Shown: positions 18,117 to 27,678, numbered from the stretch's first letter. The stretch: DNA of 54,964 bases from Ruminococcus sp. (GCA_017523285.1 JAFWWU010000172.1:1-54964), one strand, 5' to 3'. Translations and numbers: made by a program. The notes: a model not told the origin generated them from the sequence alone.

Positions 18117-18983
18117 ATGAAAGGTACAGGAACACAGCATAATCCATATATTATCGAAAGCTTTTACGACCTGCTCTGCATAAACGGAGGACAGGATACA
18201 TATTATACACTCGGAACGGATATCGACGCAAACGATACTCCATATTCAAGCGGCTGGACACCGATAGACCTTAACTGCTCATATTTTGACGGTGCAAATC
18301 ACACAATCAGAAATATAATAATCAACAATACATCGTTATCGGAAGTAAAATCCGTTTTCAGACTAAGCGATACACAAAGCACCGCTATCCGCAGACTTAA
18401 CTTTGAAAATCTTTATATTAACGGAGGAAAAAGCACAGTATTTTCAGGTGTAAACAGCTACCCTGTCTATCTTTCCGAAATGAATTTCAGCTTCACCGCA
18501 ACTCTCGGAATAACCTCAGCGTCAGGCTTTTCATTACTTACAGCGGGAACTAAAAATTCATTTATGGAAAATTCAACAATAAACTGCACAATAAGCACTA
18601 TCGCCATCACACCGATTTTCAGGGGAGATATAACCAACTGTCACATAAAAGAAAATATAACATTCACTTCAAATCCAAGCTCGGAAAACCTGATTACAAG
18701 CACGAATCTCATGAACACAGCTGTTTTCGCAAATATAATATCACGCAATTCTTCGTCATCGATACGACCTGCCGCAAAGCTCGCAAACTGCTATTTCGTC
18801 ATGCCTGAAATGCAGAACATCTCAACTTTCAACACAGCAAACAACATATCGGGTTGTTGTTTTTATGATGCGGATGTTGCTCCAGATACTGTAAAATTCG
18901 ATACAATGTACGCACTTTCTTCCGAAAACTGCAAAAATCCCGAACATCTCAAATCAATCGGATTTCTGACGGAGGGAGAATAA
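18117..18983 (+). CDS. Right-handed beta-helix-like protein next to the BppU-like gene
   Basis: A 288-residue protein rich in Ser, Thr, Asn and Ile. Its start (GTGTQHNPYIIESFYDLLCI and GTDIDANDTPYSSGWTPIDL) is the GxGTxxxPYxI form common at the N-terminus of GLUG-type and phage-fibre beta-helices; DGANHTIRNIIINNTSLSE fits the first rungs. No signal peptide is present. It begins seven bases after the previous gene and ends two bases before the next. A fibre shaft or tip role is inferred from the neighbour; no enzymatic site was seen. Confidence 0.5.
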   Translation: MKGTGTQHNPYIIESFYDLLCINGGQDTYYTLGTDIDANDTPYSSGWTPIDLNCSYFDGANHTIRNIIINNTSLSEVKSVFRLSDTQSTAIRRLNFENLYINGGKSTVFSGVNSYPVYLSEMNFSFTATLGITSASGFSLLTAGTKNSFMENSTINCTISTIAITPIFRGDITNCHIKENITFTSNPSSENLITSTNLMNTAVFANIISRNSSSSIRPAAKLANCYFVMPEMQNISTFNTANNISGCCFYDADVAPDTVKFDTMYALSSENCKNPEHLKSIGFLTEGE

Positions 18984-18985
18984 CT

Positions 18986-19375
18986 ATGAGCTGGCAGTTT
19001 ACAGAAAATTGTCTTAACGGATATCCGAGCCACGCAGGACTTAATGATATCTGCACAGATAAAAACGCTGTTGCACCTTTTCCAGAATCAATTATGGTTA
19101 CATCACACGACTATCCTAAAATAAAATCTCTCAGAAAAATCAGAATCAGAACATCATATCCGCCCTATCCTCTATGGATTTTCAGATGCCTTAATGAAAG
19201 TATCAACAGCGGATATCCGACTCTCATCGCACTCGAACATCTGAAAACAGATTTTTATTCAAGACTTTTCATAAACGAAAAATGCGGACAACAGCTTTAC
19301 CTTGATAACACTATGCTTGAAGCGGCATATTTCGATAATCAAAAGATTTACAATACATTTTTGTCGGGAGGATAA
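18986..19375 (+). CDS. Small protein ending the tail-like three-gene unit
   Basis: A 129-residue soluble protein beginning MSWQFTENCLNGYPSHAGLN. The W-x-F...NGYP motif is like the last rung of beta-helix repeats in the preceding family. Its remaining sequence (SYPPYPLWIFRCLNESINSG) has no recognised family. It has ribosome site GGAGGG within the end of the upstream gene, two bases apart, so translation is coupled. Its stop codon lies inside the terminator hairpin 19366-19386. Confidence 0.45.
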   Translation: MSWQFTENCLNGYPSHAGLNDICTDKNAVAPFPESIMVTSHDYPKIKSLRKIRIRTSYPPYPLWIFRCLNESINSGYPTLIALEHLKTDFYSRLFINEKCGQQLYLDNTMLEAAYFDNQKIYNTFLSGG

Positions 19376-19393
19376 TTTATCCTCCCCTTTTTT
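19366..19393 (+). terminator. Terminator of the tail-like three-gene unit
   Basis: Nine-base GC-rich stem (GGGAGGATA, 19366-19374, with 19378-19386), then a run of six T. The TAA of the last gene is part of the stem-loop. Confidence 0.85.
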
Positions 19394-19414
19394 ACAACAA
19401 ATTATGAATAAAAT

Positions 19415-19443
19415 TTGACATTGTTTTAATAATATTGTATAAT
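19415..19443 (+). promoter_or_regulatory. Consensus sigma-A promoter of the membrane GDPD gene
   Basis: TTGACA (19415-19420), 17-base spacer, TATAAT (19438-19443). Perfect consensus, with a predicted transcription start near 19450. Confidence 0.85.
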
Positions 19444-19480
19444 AATACAGTATTGTTAATAAAATTCACTCAGAAACGAG

Positions 19481-21295
19481 GTGGCAGACATTAAAAGATA
19501 TTTCAGAACAATGGGAACGCTCATCAAGGCTACCCCTGTTATTATAGTTTTCGAAATTATGTTCAAGCTCATTCTTTTTGCAATAGTATCTCCGCTTCTT
19601 AAATTTATGCTCAACACTTCAATGAAGCTTGCGGGAGTAACCTATCTTACATCTGATAATCTTAAAAAATTCTTCTCAGACCCGATAACATTCTTATTCG
19701 CATTTATAATCATAACAGGAGCTTCTTTTATTTTACTTATAGAAATCTCCGCAATTATAAACTGTTTTGCCGTTTTTTCTCGAAAAAAGTGGATTGGCGT
19801 TGCCGGAATGATGAAAGCAGGCGTCTTAACCGCCGCAAAAAGCTTCCGCAGTATAAAGAATTTTCCTATATTCATCCACACATTCTTCATACTGATTTTT
19901 ACACAGCTTGCCGCTACATCGGGACTTTTCAGCTATGTCGGCCTGCCCAATCTCCAGACGCTCGCAGGAATTCCGACTGAAACAATGTTTTCTATGGTCT
20001 ATCTCGTAGGACTTGCAGTTTTTACATTTTTCTTTATAACCCGTATGTACAGTCTGCCATTATTCGTACTTACAGATATGAAATACAGCGAATGTCTGAA
20101 AATAAGCAAACAAACAACCTCTAAACGCAAGCTTAAATTATCTGTAAAGTTCATTTTATGGAATATACTTCTTGCATTATTATGCGCAGTTCTAATTTTC
20201 AGCATAAGCTTCATCACATTATATGTAGCGAAAGGCTTTTCGCAGGCAAAAAGTGCCGCAAGCTTCGGCATAAAGTGCATGGAAAACATCATGACAACAG
20301 TTATCATCTGTTCGGTAATCTTTTCTGTTCCGATGCTTGTGCTTTACATAGCCGCAAGCTTTTTCAGCGAAAAAAATGATATACACAGAAAAGAAATCAC
20401 TATCCCTGAAACAAGAGTAAAGCCTGTAGTTGTCCGTATTGCTTCGGCTGTAATAATCGTTGCAAGCCTGATACTGAATTATTCCTATCTGAGCAACACA
20501 TCCGACATCAGAGTTGATATGCGCTTATTCAGAAGAACACAAATCACAGCTCACAGAGGCGCTTCTGCTGATGCTCCCGAAAACACTCTACACAGCTTCG
20601 AAAAAGCTATTGAACTCGGTGCTGACTACATCGAGCTTGATGTTCAGCAGACAGCTGACGGACAGCTTGTTGTATTTCATGATAAAAATCTGAAACGCAC
20701 AACAGGCATGGATGCTCTTCTCAGCGAAAAGACCTACGAAGAAATCTCATCCCTCGACTGCGGAGGCTGGTTTTCCGAGGATTTCAAGAATACCCCTATA
20801 ATACTCTTTTCAGATGCACTCGATTATACCAAAGATAAAATCAAGCTCAACGTTGAAATCAAAAAATGCGACAACATTACCGAAGTAGCCAGAAATGTTG
20901 CAGCAACAATCGAAGAATATGACTGTGTTAAAGACTGCTATGTGACATCATTTTCATATCAGGCGCTAAAAGCTGTAAAAGAAGTGAATCCATCGATAAA
21001 AACAGGCATTATCTCCAATGTAATGACATACAACAGCTATACAAAGCTCAAGCATATTGACGCAATAAGCCTTAACAAGCTTTTCGCTACACAGAATATC
21101 GTCAATATGGCTCATGCAAACGGCAAAAAGATATTTGTATGGACAGTCAACGACAGCTACGAAATAGATAAATATCTCACAATGGGCGTTGATAACATTA
21201 TCACAGACTCCCCCGATACCGCCCTTGAATGTGTGTACTCAAAGGGAGCAGAAGGATATGTTGTTTCAATTCTTTCATGGCTGTTTAATTTCTGA
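19481..21295 (+). CDS. Membrane-anchored glycerophosphodiester phosphodiesterase
   Basis: A 604-residue enzyme with an N-terminal half of about eight membrane helices (residues 15-345; GDPD membrane domain) and a C-terminal GDPD TIM-barrel from about 355. Catalytic motifs: ITAHRGASADAPENTLHSFE, YIELDVQQTADGQLVVFHDK and NVEIKKCDN. The barrel probably faces outward and acts on phospholipid head groups or lipoteichoic acid. The start is uncertain. GTG at 19481 overlaps the best ribosome site (GAGGTG, 19479-19484); ATT at 19493 is six to eight bases after it; ATG at 19511 has no site. It is distinct from the short cytosolic GDPD at 8243-8893. Confidence 0.88.
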   Translation: MADIKRYFRTMGTLIKATPVIIVFEIMFKLILFAIVSPLLKFMLNTSMKLAGVTYLTSDNLKKFFSDPITFLFAFIIITGASFILLIEISAIINCFAVFSRKKWIGVAGMMKAGVLTAAKSFRSIKNFPIFIHTFFILIFTQLAATSGLFSYVGLPNLQTLAGIPTETMFSMVYLVGLAVFTFFFITRMYSLPLFVLTDMKYSECLKISKQTTSKRKLKLSVKFILWNILLALLCAVLIFSISFITLYVAKGFSQAKSAASFGIKCMENIMTTVIICSVIFSVPMLVLYIAASFFSEKNDIHRKEITIPETRVKPVVVRIASAVIIVASLILNYSYLSNTSDIRVDMRLFRRTQITAHRGASADAPENTLHSFEKAIELGADYIELDVQQTADGQLVVFHDKNLKRTTGMDALLSEKTYEEISSLDCGGWFSEDFKNTPIILFSDALDYTKDKIKLNVEIKKCDNITEVARNVAATIEEYDCVKDCYVTSFSYQALKAVKEVNPSIKTGIISNVMTYNSYTKLKHIDAISLNKLFATQNIVNMAHANGKKIFVWTVNDSYEIDKYLTMGVDNIITDSPDTALECVYSKGAEGYVVSILSWLFNF

Positions 21296-21349
21296 TTGCC
21301 AAACTGCACAAATTTCAGCAGAATTTCACATAAATAATTCAGAAAATAC

Positions 21350-21378
21350 TTGACTTATCACGAAAAATATAATATAAT
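21350..21378 (+). promoter_or_regulatory. Promoter of secDF
   Basis: TTGACT (21350-21355), 17-base spacer, TATAAT (21373-21378). Confidence 0.8.
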
Positions 21379-21423
21379 AATTATAATTGTCAATATGACA
21401 TATTTTCTCAAGGAGGCATGACT

Positions 21424-22827
21424 GTGAAAAAAAATAATAAATCAGTTTTCTTCATTGTCAGCATTTTGATTCTTGCTTTTGCTGCATCAACACTTTTTGG
21501 TTTCAGCACATATTTCGGTGATATCGAAACAGTACGAATCAAAGGCGTAAAAGACATCCGTCTTGGTATCGACATTCAGGGCGGCGTTGACGTTACATTC
21601 AAGCCTGAGGGCGACACAGATGTAAGTGAAAGCCAGCTTAAAGTGGCAACAGAGGTTATGAAAGCCCGTCTTGTTTCACTTAACATCAACGACAGTGAAG
21701 TTTACAACGACACAAAGAATGACAGAATTATCGTTCGTTTCCCATGGCAGGCAGGCGAAAAGAATTTCGACCCTGAAGCTGCTGTAAAGGAGCTTGGCGA
21801 TACTGCTGAGCTTACATTCCGTATCGGTGACGAATACGATACCGATGAAGAGGGCAACATCACACCAAAGGGTGAAATCGTTCTCAGAGGTGCAGATATA
21901 AACACTGCTTCAAACGGTCCTGCAACTGAAGAAGAAGGCGGCGGCTATCTTGTACAGCTCAAGCTTAATGATTCAGGCAAGGAAAAGTTTGCTAAGGCAA
22001 CTGCTCAGCTCGCAGGTTCATCAACACCACTTTCAATCTGGCTTGATGATGAAATGATTTCAGCTCCTACAGTTAAGGAAGCTCTTACACAGGGCACAGC
22101 TGTTATCACAGGTAATTTTACATACGAAAGCTCAAAGCTTCTCGCTGATAAAATCAATTCAGGTGCACTTCCTTTCAATCTTGAAACGGTAAGCTTCAAG
22201 ACAATTTCTCCTACAATGGGACAAGGTTCACTTGATGCTATGATTCTTGCAGGTATTATTGCAATGATTTTCATTGCTATTTATATGATTGTTCTTTACA
22301 GACTCCCTGGCTTTGTAGCTGTTATCGGTCTTATCGGACAGGTTGCAGGAAGCCTTGCGGCTGTTTCAGGCTGGTTTGGATTTATGAACAGCTCAACTCT
22401 CACTATCCCGGGTATCGCAGGTATCATCCTCGCAGTAGGTATGGGTGTTGACGCTAATATCATTACAGCTGAAAGAATCAAGGAAGAAATAAACACAGGT
22501 AAAACTGTTGAATCTTCACTCCGTGTTGCTTACAAGAGAGCGTTTACTGCTATCCTCGACGGCAACCTCACAATGATTCTTGTAGCAATCGTTCTTATGG
22601 GTGCATTCGGTGTTCCATCAAGTCCGTTTGCTAAGCTCTTAAAGCCACTCTTCTTCGCATTCGGTGCAACAACAGAGGGCGTTATCTATTCATTCGGATT
22701 CACTCTTATGGTTGGTATTATTCTTAACTTCCTTATGGGTGTATTCTGCTCAAGACTTATGCTCACCTCACTTGCAAAGTTCAAGGTGTTTAAAAACAAG
22801 AAGCTTTACGGAGGTGCTACAAAATGA
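21424..22827 (+). CDS. secD: Protein translocase subunit SecD
   Basis: Part of the SecDF complex that uses the proton gradient to pull exported proteins through SecYEG. The roughly 467-residue protein has one N-terminal helix, the P1 head domain beginning RLGIDIQGGVDVTFKP, then five membrane helices near the C-terminus with GVDANIITAERIKEEINTGK, the SecD signature. An ATG at 21418 lies one base after AGGAGG, which is too close; GTG at 21424 is seven bases after it and is chosen. Overlaps secF by four bases (ATGA). Confidence 0.95.
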   Translation: MKKNNKSVFFIVSILILAFAASTLFGFSTYFGDIETVRIKGVKDIRLGIDIQGGVDVTFKPEGDTDVSESQLKVATEVMKARLVSLNINDSEVYNDTKNDRIIVRFPWQAGEKNFDPEAAVKELGDTAELTFRIGDEYDTDEEGNITPKGEIVLRGADINTASNGPATEEEGGGYLVQLKLNDSGKEKFAKATAQLAGSSTPLSIWLDDEMISAPTVKEALTQGTAVITGNFTYESSKLLADKINSGALPFNLETVSFKTISPTMGQGSLDAMILAGIIAMIFIAIYMIVLYRLPGFVAVIGLIGQVAGSLAAVSGWFGFMNSSTLTIPGIAGIILAVGMGVDANIITAERIKEEINTGKTVESSLRVAYKRAFTAILDGNLTMILVAIVLMGAFGVPSSPFAKLLKPLFFAFGATTEGVIYSFGFTLMVGIILNFLMGVFCSRLMLTSLAKFKVFKNKKLYGGATK

Positions 22828-23786
22828 GTAAAGAACAGAAAGAACAGAAAATCTATAATTTCTGCGGAAACAGAAAACTTGTAGCAGTAATCACAATCAT
22901 ATTTGCATTACTCGCTGTTATCGGCACATTCGTTCTTAAAACAGAAGTTGCTATCGAGTTCAAGGGTGGTACAATCATCACCTACAATTACGAGGGCGAC
23001 CTCAACACAAATGATGTAGAAAAGGTTATTTCAGACACACTCGGCCTTAAGGCTAAGGTTGGTGCAGGTGAAAACATCAGCACAGGCGAAAGCAACATTA
23101 CAGTCGAATTCACTTCAAAGGAAGGTCTTTCAGCTGACAGACAGAATAAACTTACATCAGCATTAAGCGAAAAATTCGCTGACAACAAGCTTGAAATTCT
23201 CGACTCTAACGATGTTAACCCTACAACAGGTAAGGAATTTTTCCTTAAATGTCTTATAGCTGTAATATTTGCAGCATTCCTCATTATTGTTTATGTTGCT
23301 ATCAGATTCAAGAAAATCGGCGGCTGGCCAGCAGGTGTCTGCTCAGTTATCGCTCTTTTACACGATATGCTCGTAGTTTATGTTGCATTCGTATTCTTCG
23401 GATTTGAAATCAACTCAAACTTCATGGCAGTTATCCTTACAATTCTCGGTTACTCAATCAACAACACAATCGTTATTTACGACAGAATCAGAGAAGACAA
23501 GGCTCTTATGCCAAAGGCTACACTCAGAGAAATCACAAATACAGGTTGTACACAGTCACTTACACGTTCAATCAGAACAACTATTACAACTCTTGTTACA
23601 ATGATAATTGTATCAATCGTAGTATTTGCAAGCGGCTATACATCACTTCTCAGTTTCTCAGTACCGCTTATTTTCGGTCTTATTTCAGGTGCTTACTCAT
23701 CACTTTTCGTATCAACAACAGTATGGGTTGCATGGCTTGAAAAGGCAGAGGCTAAGAAAAAGGCTAATAAGTCTTCAAAGAAGTAA
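22824..23786 (+). CDS. secF: Protein translocase subunit SecF
   Basis: Partner of SecD. The 320-residue protein has an N-terminal helix, a periplasm-like loop beginning AIEFKGGTIITYNYEG, and five C-terminal helices with ILTILGYSINNTIVIYDRIR, the SecF signature, then SLTRSIRTTITTLVTMIIVS. Basic C-terminus. The start overlaps the secD stop as ATGA. It ends just before a strong terminator. Length and motifs are standard for Firmicutes with separate SecD and SecF. Confidence 0.95.
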   Translation: MSKEQKEQKIYNFCGNRKLVAVITIIFALLAVIGTFVLKTEVAIEFKGGTIITYNYEGDLNTNDVEKVISDTLGLKAKVGAGENISTGESNITVEFTSKEGLSADRQNKLTSALSEKFADNKLEILDSNDVNPTTGKEFFLKCLIAVIFAAFLIIVYVAIRFKKIGGWPAGVCSVIALLHDMLVVYVAFVFFGFEINSNFMAVILTILGYSINNTIVIYDRIREDKALMPKATLREITNTGCTQSLTRSIRTTITTLVTMIIVSIVVFASGYTSLLSFSVPLIFGLISGAYSSLFVSTTVWVAWLEKAEAKKKANKSSKK

Positions 23787-23792
23787 TTTTTC

Positions 23793-23825
23793 AAGAGTAT
23801 CACTTCAGCGTGATACTCTTTTTTT
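23793..23825 (+). terminator. Terminator of secDF
   Basis: Eleven-base perfect stem (AAGAGTATCAC, 23793-23803, with 23810-23820), six-base loop, T run. Confidence 0.93.
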
Positions 23826-23953
23826 CTTGAATTTTCTTTTTTTCTCACAAAACAAACATATTTGCGATTTATAATCATAAAAAAGATAAAATAAATGTAA
23901 TCGGGGAATTTGATTCTATTCATAATCAAACTTTATGTAAAAGGACGGTTAAT

Positions 23954-26017
23954 ATGAGAAAAAAAGCAAATTCTATACTTCTTTCGGCTCTGATATTTAC
24001 AGCTATGCTTTCGGGCTGTAACGATAAGGATGCTGATAAGAAAAAAAGTAAAGATGAAAGTATAACAGAAAGCTCAATTTCCGAAACAACCGAAAATATA
24101 TCCGACAGCAAAGCCGATGATACATCAACCGAAAGCGTTTCCCTTGATTATTCGGATTTTTCACTCGATAAAGCTTCAGTTTTCTCAGAGCGTGACCTCA
24201 GCGGTGCATATAGTGAAATAGATGCTGAAATCCACCTTGATGATAATAATATCACTATTGACGGAAACGGCGTAACTGAAAAAGACTCTGAAATACTCAT
24301 TGCTGAGGCAGGAACATACCTCTTCCGTGGAACTTTAACAGACGGAAGAATTATCATAGACACCGATAAACAGAATAAGGTTCAGCTTGTATTTGACGGA
24401 GTAAATATCACTTGCAGTAATTCATCACCTTTTTATGTTAAAAGTGCAGATAAAGTATTCCTCACACTTACAGAAAACAGCGAAAACACTCTTTCAGACG
24501 GAAAAGAGTATGTTTATGCTACTGAGGGTGAAAACGCGCCTGATGCCGTTATTTACAGTGCAGATGATATAACAATTAACGGCAAGGGCAGACTTGCTAT
24601 AAACGCAAATTATAATGAGGGTATAACCTCAAAAAATGAAATTGTTATCTCAGACAGTCATATTTCAATAAATTCTGTCGGAAATGCTATTAAGGGCAAG
24701 GACAGCACAGCTATAAATTCGGCAGTTATAAATATTAATTCGCAAAAAGACGGAATAAAATCTTCGAATACCGAAGAAACCGAAAAAGGCTTTGTGTATA
24801 TCAAAAATTCAGATATAACAATAACTTCCAAAGAGGACGGAATACAGGCAGAATCAGCAGTAATAGCTGACGGAGATAGTAAAATCTCAATTATTTCGGG
24901 CGGTGGATATACAGAAAATACAGAATCACACAACGATATCTTCGGCGGCGGCAAAGGCTTTGGTGGCGGTAAATTCAATAGAAACGAGTTGCAGCAGGAA
25001 TCCGAAAACACCGAGTCACAGATAAGCGCTAAAGGTATAAAAGCCAAGGGCTATATAAATATTGAGGGCGGAGATTTTGAAATCAATTCCTGCGATGATA
25101 CAATTCATTCAAATTACAATGTAAATATTTCAGACGGAAATCTCATTCTCAGTTCAGGCGATGATGCAATAAATGCCGATAACAAAATCAACATTACAGG
25201 CGGCAAAATTGATGTAATCACCTCATACGAGGGCATTGAAGCTGCATTTATCAATATAAGCGGCGGAGATACAACTGTAAACGCAACAGACGACGGACTC
25301 AATGCAAGCGACGGAACCGCACAGGGCGGTATGGGTACTCTTTCAAATGTTGAAGCAAATATATCAGGCGGCACCCTCCATATCAATTCGGGCGGCGACG
25401 GACTTGATTCAAACGGAACACTTACAGTCACAGGCGGTACAGTATACGTTGACGGACCTGAAAACAGTGGAAACTCTGCAATTGACGGGAACGGAGAAAT
25501 CCTTATAAATTCAGGAACTCTTATTGCTGTCGGCAGTTCGGGAATGGTTGAGCTTCCGTCAGAAAAATCTGTTCAGAATATAGCAGTTATAACTCTTGAA
25601 AGCTACTCTGATTCAGGTACAGCAATTAAAATCTGTGATTCAGACGGAAATAACGTGCTTGAATTTACATCTGCAAAAAAATTCAACAGTATAATTGCAA
25701 GCTCTCCTGATTTCATAAAAGGCAATGAGTATAAAGTATATATAAATGATACGGAAATCGGAAGCTTCACAGCAGACGAGGTAATATCATACGTCGGCAC
25801 ATTCAGCGGAATGGGAGGCGGCTTCGGAGGACACCACGGCGGTAATTTTGGTGGCAGATTTCCTGATGGAGAAATGCCACAGATGCCTGAGGGTATGACA
25901 CCACCCGATTTTGGAAACGGAGAATTCCCCGAAGGAATGATACCACCTGAATTTCAGAATGGCGAAAAGCCGCAAAGACCTGATAAACCTTTCGGCAAAC
26001 ATCCGACAACAGAATAA
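23954..26017 (+). CDS. DUF4353-type carbohydrate-binding beta-helix lipoprotein
   Basis: A 687-residue lipoprotein: signal MRKKANSILLSALIFTAMLS followed by Gly-Cys (lipobox LSGC, Cys 22). A Ser/Glu linker (about 25-65) leads to repeated right-handed beta-helix rungs of the DUF4353 type: GNGVTEKDSEILIAEAGTYL, GRIIIDTDKQNKVQLVFDGV, and recurring DDxI/DGI motifs (INSQKDGIKSS, ITSKEDGIQAES, DDTIHSNYNVNIS). The tail is Gly/Pro/Met-rich (GGGFGGHHGGNFGG, then EMPQMPEGMTPP repeats), probably flexible or wall-spanning. The family is assigned carbohydrate binding by annotation habit; no enzyme site was found. It is a single-gene unit. Confidence 0.82.
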   Translation: MRKKANSILLSALIFTAMLSGCNDKDADKKKSKDESITESSISETTENISDSKADDTSTESVSLDYSDFSLDKASVFSERDLSGAYSEIDAEIHLDDNNITIDGNGVTEKDSEILIAEAGTYLFRGTLTDGRIIIDTDKQNKVQLVFDGVNITCSNSSPFYVKSADKVFLTLTENSENTLSDGKEYVYATEGENAPDAVIYSADDITINGKGRLAINANYNEGITSKNEIVISDSHISINSVGNAIKGKDSTAINSAVININSQKDGIKSSNTEETEKGFVYIKNSDITITSKEDGIQAESAVIADGDSKISIISGGGYTENTESHNDIFGGGKGFGGGKFNRNELQQESENTESQISAKGIKAKGYINIEGGDFEINSCDDTIHSNYNVNISDGNLILSSGDDAINADNKINITGGKIDVITSYEGIEAAFINISGGDTTVNATDDGLNASDGTAQGGMGTLSNVEANISGGTLHINSGGDGLDSNGTLTVTGGTVYVDGPENSGNSAIDGNGEILINSGTLIAVGSSGMVELPSEKSVQNIAVITLESYSDSGTAIKICDSDGNNVLEFTSAKKFNSIIASSPDFIKGNEYKVYINDTEIGSFTADEVISYVGTFSGMGGGFGGHHGGNFGGRFPDGEMPQMPEGMTPPDFGNGEFPEGMIPPEFQNGEKPQRPDKPFGKHPTTE

Positions 26018-26024
26018 AAAATAA

Positions 26025-26048
26025 CAGGGAACTCAGCCGAGTTCCCTG
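26025..26048. terminator. Hairpin terminator between convergent genes
   Basis: Ten-base stem CAGGGAACTC (26025-26034) / GAGTTCCCTG (26039-26048), loop of four. A-rich before and T-rich after on both strands, so it can serve both the lipoprotein and the convergent minus-strand gene. Confidence 0.75.
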
Positions 26049-26053
26049 ATTTA

Positions 26054-26569
26054 TTATATTTCTTCCATTGATTGTACGAAGTTAATCTGGAAGAAATAAA
26101 CACACTGACGATAGTTGCTCTTTCTTCCCCATTTAACCTCTGCCTTTACAAGATAACCGCCTATATCCTTGCCTGCACGGAATCTGTAATCATTAAAATC
26201 CTCTAAATTATCTTCTAAAACATTGCCCTCAAGGTCATGTATGGTATATTTTTTCGAATAACAATCGCCGACAATTTTAGTTGCCATACCTGCCGCAACA
26301 TCGACTTCCTCAGTTGATGTATTCTTAGGCACAATCACATCAAATGATTTCATTTTACCGATATGTGATTTGATATTGGATTTTACCTTAAAGGTTTCAA
26401 GTTCAGAATTACGATAAATCGCTGTTTCATACGCAGTTATCTTATAATCCTTATCAAGTGTTGAAAAATATAATGTGCCTAAATCAATAGTAGGTTCACG
26501 ATTAAGAGTAAAAACAAAACCAAGACAGCATACTGCGCTGAGAATTAAAATCAGAATTTTCTTTTTCAT
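26054..26569 (-). CDS. Exported or membrane-anchored protein of unknown function
   Basis: A 171-residue protein with MKKKILILILSAVCCLGFVF as an uncleaved or Sec signal (a Cys at 14-15 might be lipidated, but the lipobox is poor). The body is a mixed alpha/beta domain (TLYFSTLDKDYKITAYETAI) with no recognised motif. It starts 17 bases after the VanY-like gene, so the two form one unit. It has a weak ribosome site. A helper role for the peptidase is only a guess from the neighbourhood. Confidence 0.65.
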   Translation of the reverse strand: MKKKILILILSAVCCLGFVFTLNREPTIDLGTLYFSTLDKDYKITAYETAIYRNSELETFKVKSNIKSHIGKMKSFDVIVPKNTSTEEVDVAAGMATKIVGDCYSKKYTIHDLEGNVLEDNLEDFNDYRFRAGKDIGGYLVKAEVKWGRKSNYRQCVYFFQINFVQSMEEI

Positions 26570-26586
26570 AATTTCACGTCCAATTA

Positions 26587-27678
26587 TCAGTTACTGTATT
26601 TTGAATCTATGCCGAGATATTCTTCAAGCGTAAGACCACTGTTATAAACAGCTGTTGCAGTATCGACTCCGAGATATCTTATATGCCATGATTCGTATTT
26701 ATAACCTGTTATGTGCTCTTTTCCCTTCGGATAACGGATAATAAAACCGTATCTGTGAGCATTTGACGCAAGCCATGCAGATTCTGGAGTTGCCGCAAAG
26801 CTGTCATCAATTGAGTTTACATCAATAGCAAGTCCTGTCTGATGCTCTGAATGTCCGGGTCTTGCTGAAAAAGTATCAGCTGTAGACTGTCCGTAAGCAT
26901 TTACATAATTATTGTAAATTCGTTTCTGATAGTCGTATGAACGAAATCCCGATGATAGATGTATATCAAGTCCCTCTTTTTTTGCATCAGCCGATAAAAG
27001 CTCAAACTGTGATTTTGTTGTCGGGTCAAGACCTGGATTGTAATCCTTTGGAAGAGCATAGCTCTTGTTTGCAATAAGCACACCCTTTACATAAGTCGGC
27101 TGAGAAGCGTCAGATGAAGTAGGTGTAGGTTCAGCATCTTCCTCATTTGCTACAACAGTAACCTTAACCTCAGCATAAACATCAGGATTACTCTTTGATT
27201 TTACAGTAATATAGCAAGTACCGGGTGAAACACCGAGGATATTTCCCTTTACGTCAACAGTTGCAATAACTGTATTCGAGCTTTCCCAGATTTCCGATTT
27301 ATCCTTAGCGTTAGACGGACTCATTGTAACGATAGGCATTTTCTTATCGCCGACCTTGATATTTGCCGCATAAAACGTAAGAGAAATTGATTCGACGTCG
27401 CCTTTTTCAGCTGCGGTAGTAGTTGTTGTTGTATTCTGATTCAGCATATTTGCGGCAGTTGTGGTTGTATTAATAATGATATTCTGCTGTGATGGCTTAG
27501 TTGTAGTTGTTGTCTGAGATGTACTGCTTTCATTCTTTGCTTTTCCCTTTGAAACTTTTTTATCATCCGAGCATGCATTTGCAATAACAGCAATTATTAT
27601 AATAAGCAGAAGCAGTATAAGCACAGCAACAGCACGTCTGCGTCTTAGAGTATATTTTGTAACACGTTTTTTTGCCAT
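26587..27678 (-). CDS. VanY-like D,D-carboxypeptidase (M15B) with Big_2-like domain
   Basis: Membrane-anchored peptidoglycan carboxypeptidase that trims D-Ala from stem peptides. The 363-residue protein has an N-terminal helix (about 17-35), a Thr/Ser-rich linker with runs of Thr, a bacterial Ig-like (Big_2) domain (about 95-178, ISLTFYAANIKVGDKKMPIV to VTVVAN) and an M15B peptidase (about 195-350). Zinc and catalytic motifs are kept: SGFRSYDYQKRIY, PGHSEHQTGLAIDVN (His and Asp ligands) and ESWHIRYLG (third His ligand). It is likely to be an envelope enzyme rather than part of a vancomycin cluster, since no van regulators are present. Confidence 0.9.
   Translation of the reverse strand: MAKKRVTKYTLRRRRAVAVLILLLLIIIIAVIANACSDDKKVSKGKAKNESSTSQTTTTTKPSQQNIIINTTTTAANMLNQNTTTTTTAAEKGDVESISLTFYAANIKVGDKKMPIVTMSPSNAKDKSEIWESSNTVIATVDVKGNILGVSPGTCYITVKSKSNPDVYAEVKVTVVANEEDAEPTPTSSDASQPTYVKGVLIANKSYALPKDYNPGLDPTTKSQFELLSADAKKEGLDIHLSSGFRSYDYQKRIYNNYVNAYGQSTADTFSARPGHSEHQTGLAIDVNSIDDSFAATPESAWLASNAHRYGFIIRYPKGKEHITGYKYESWHIRYLGVDTATAVYNSGLTLEEYLGIDSKYSN

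Noticed and set aside
17486..19375. A prophage
   Set aside because: No integrase, capsid, terminase or lysis gene nearby; only three tail-like genes with their own terminator.
23693..23929. Minus-strand frame overlapping the end of secF and its terminator
   Set aside because: It runs through the secF coding sequence and a strong terminator; composition follows the antisense of secF.
26587..27678. Part of a vancomycin resistance cluster
   Set aside because: VanY-like alone; no VanR/S, ligase or dehydrogenase genes nearby. Such peptidases with Ig-like domains are common in Clostridia.
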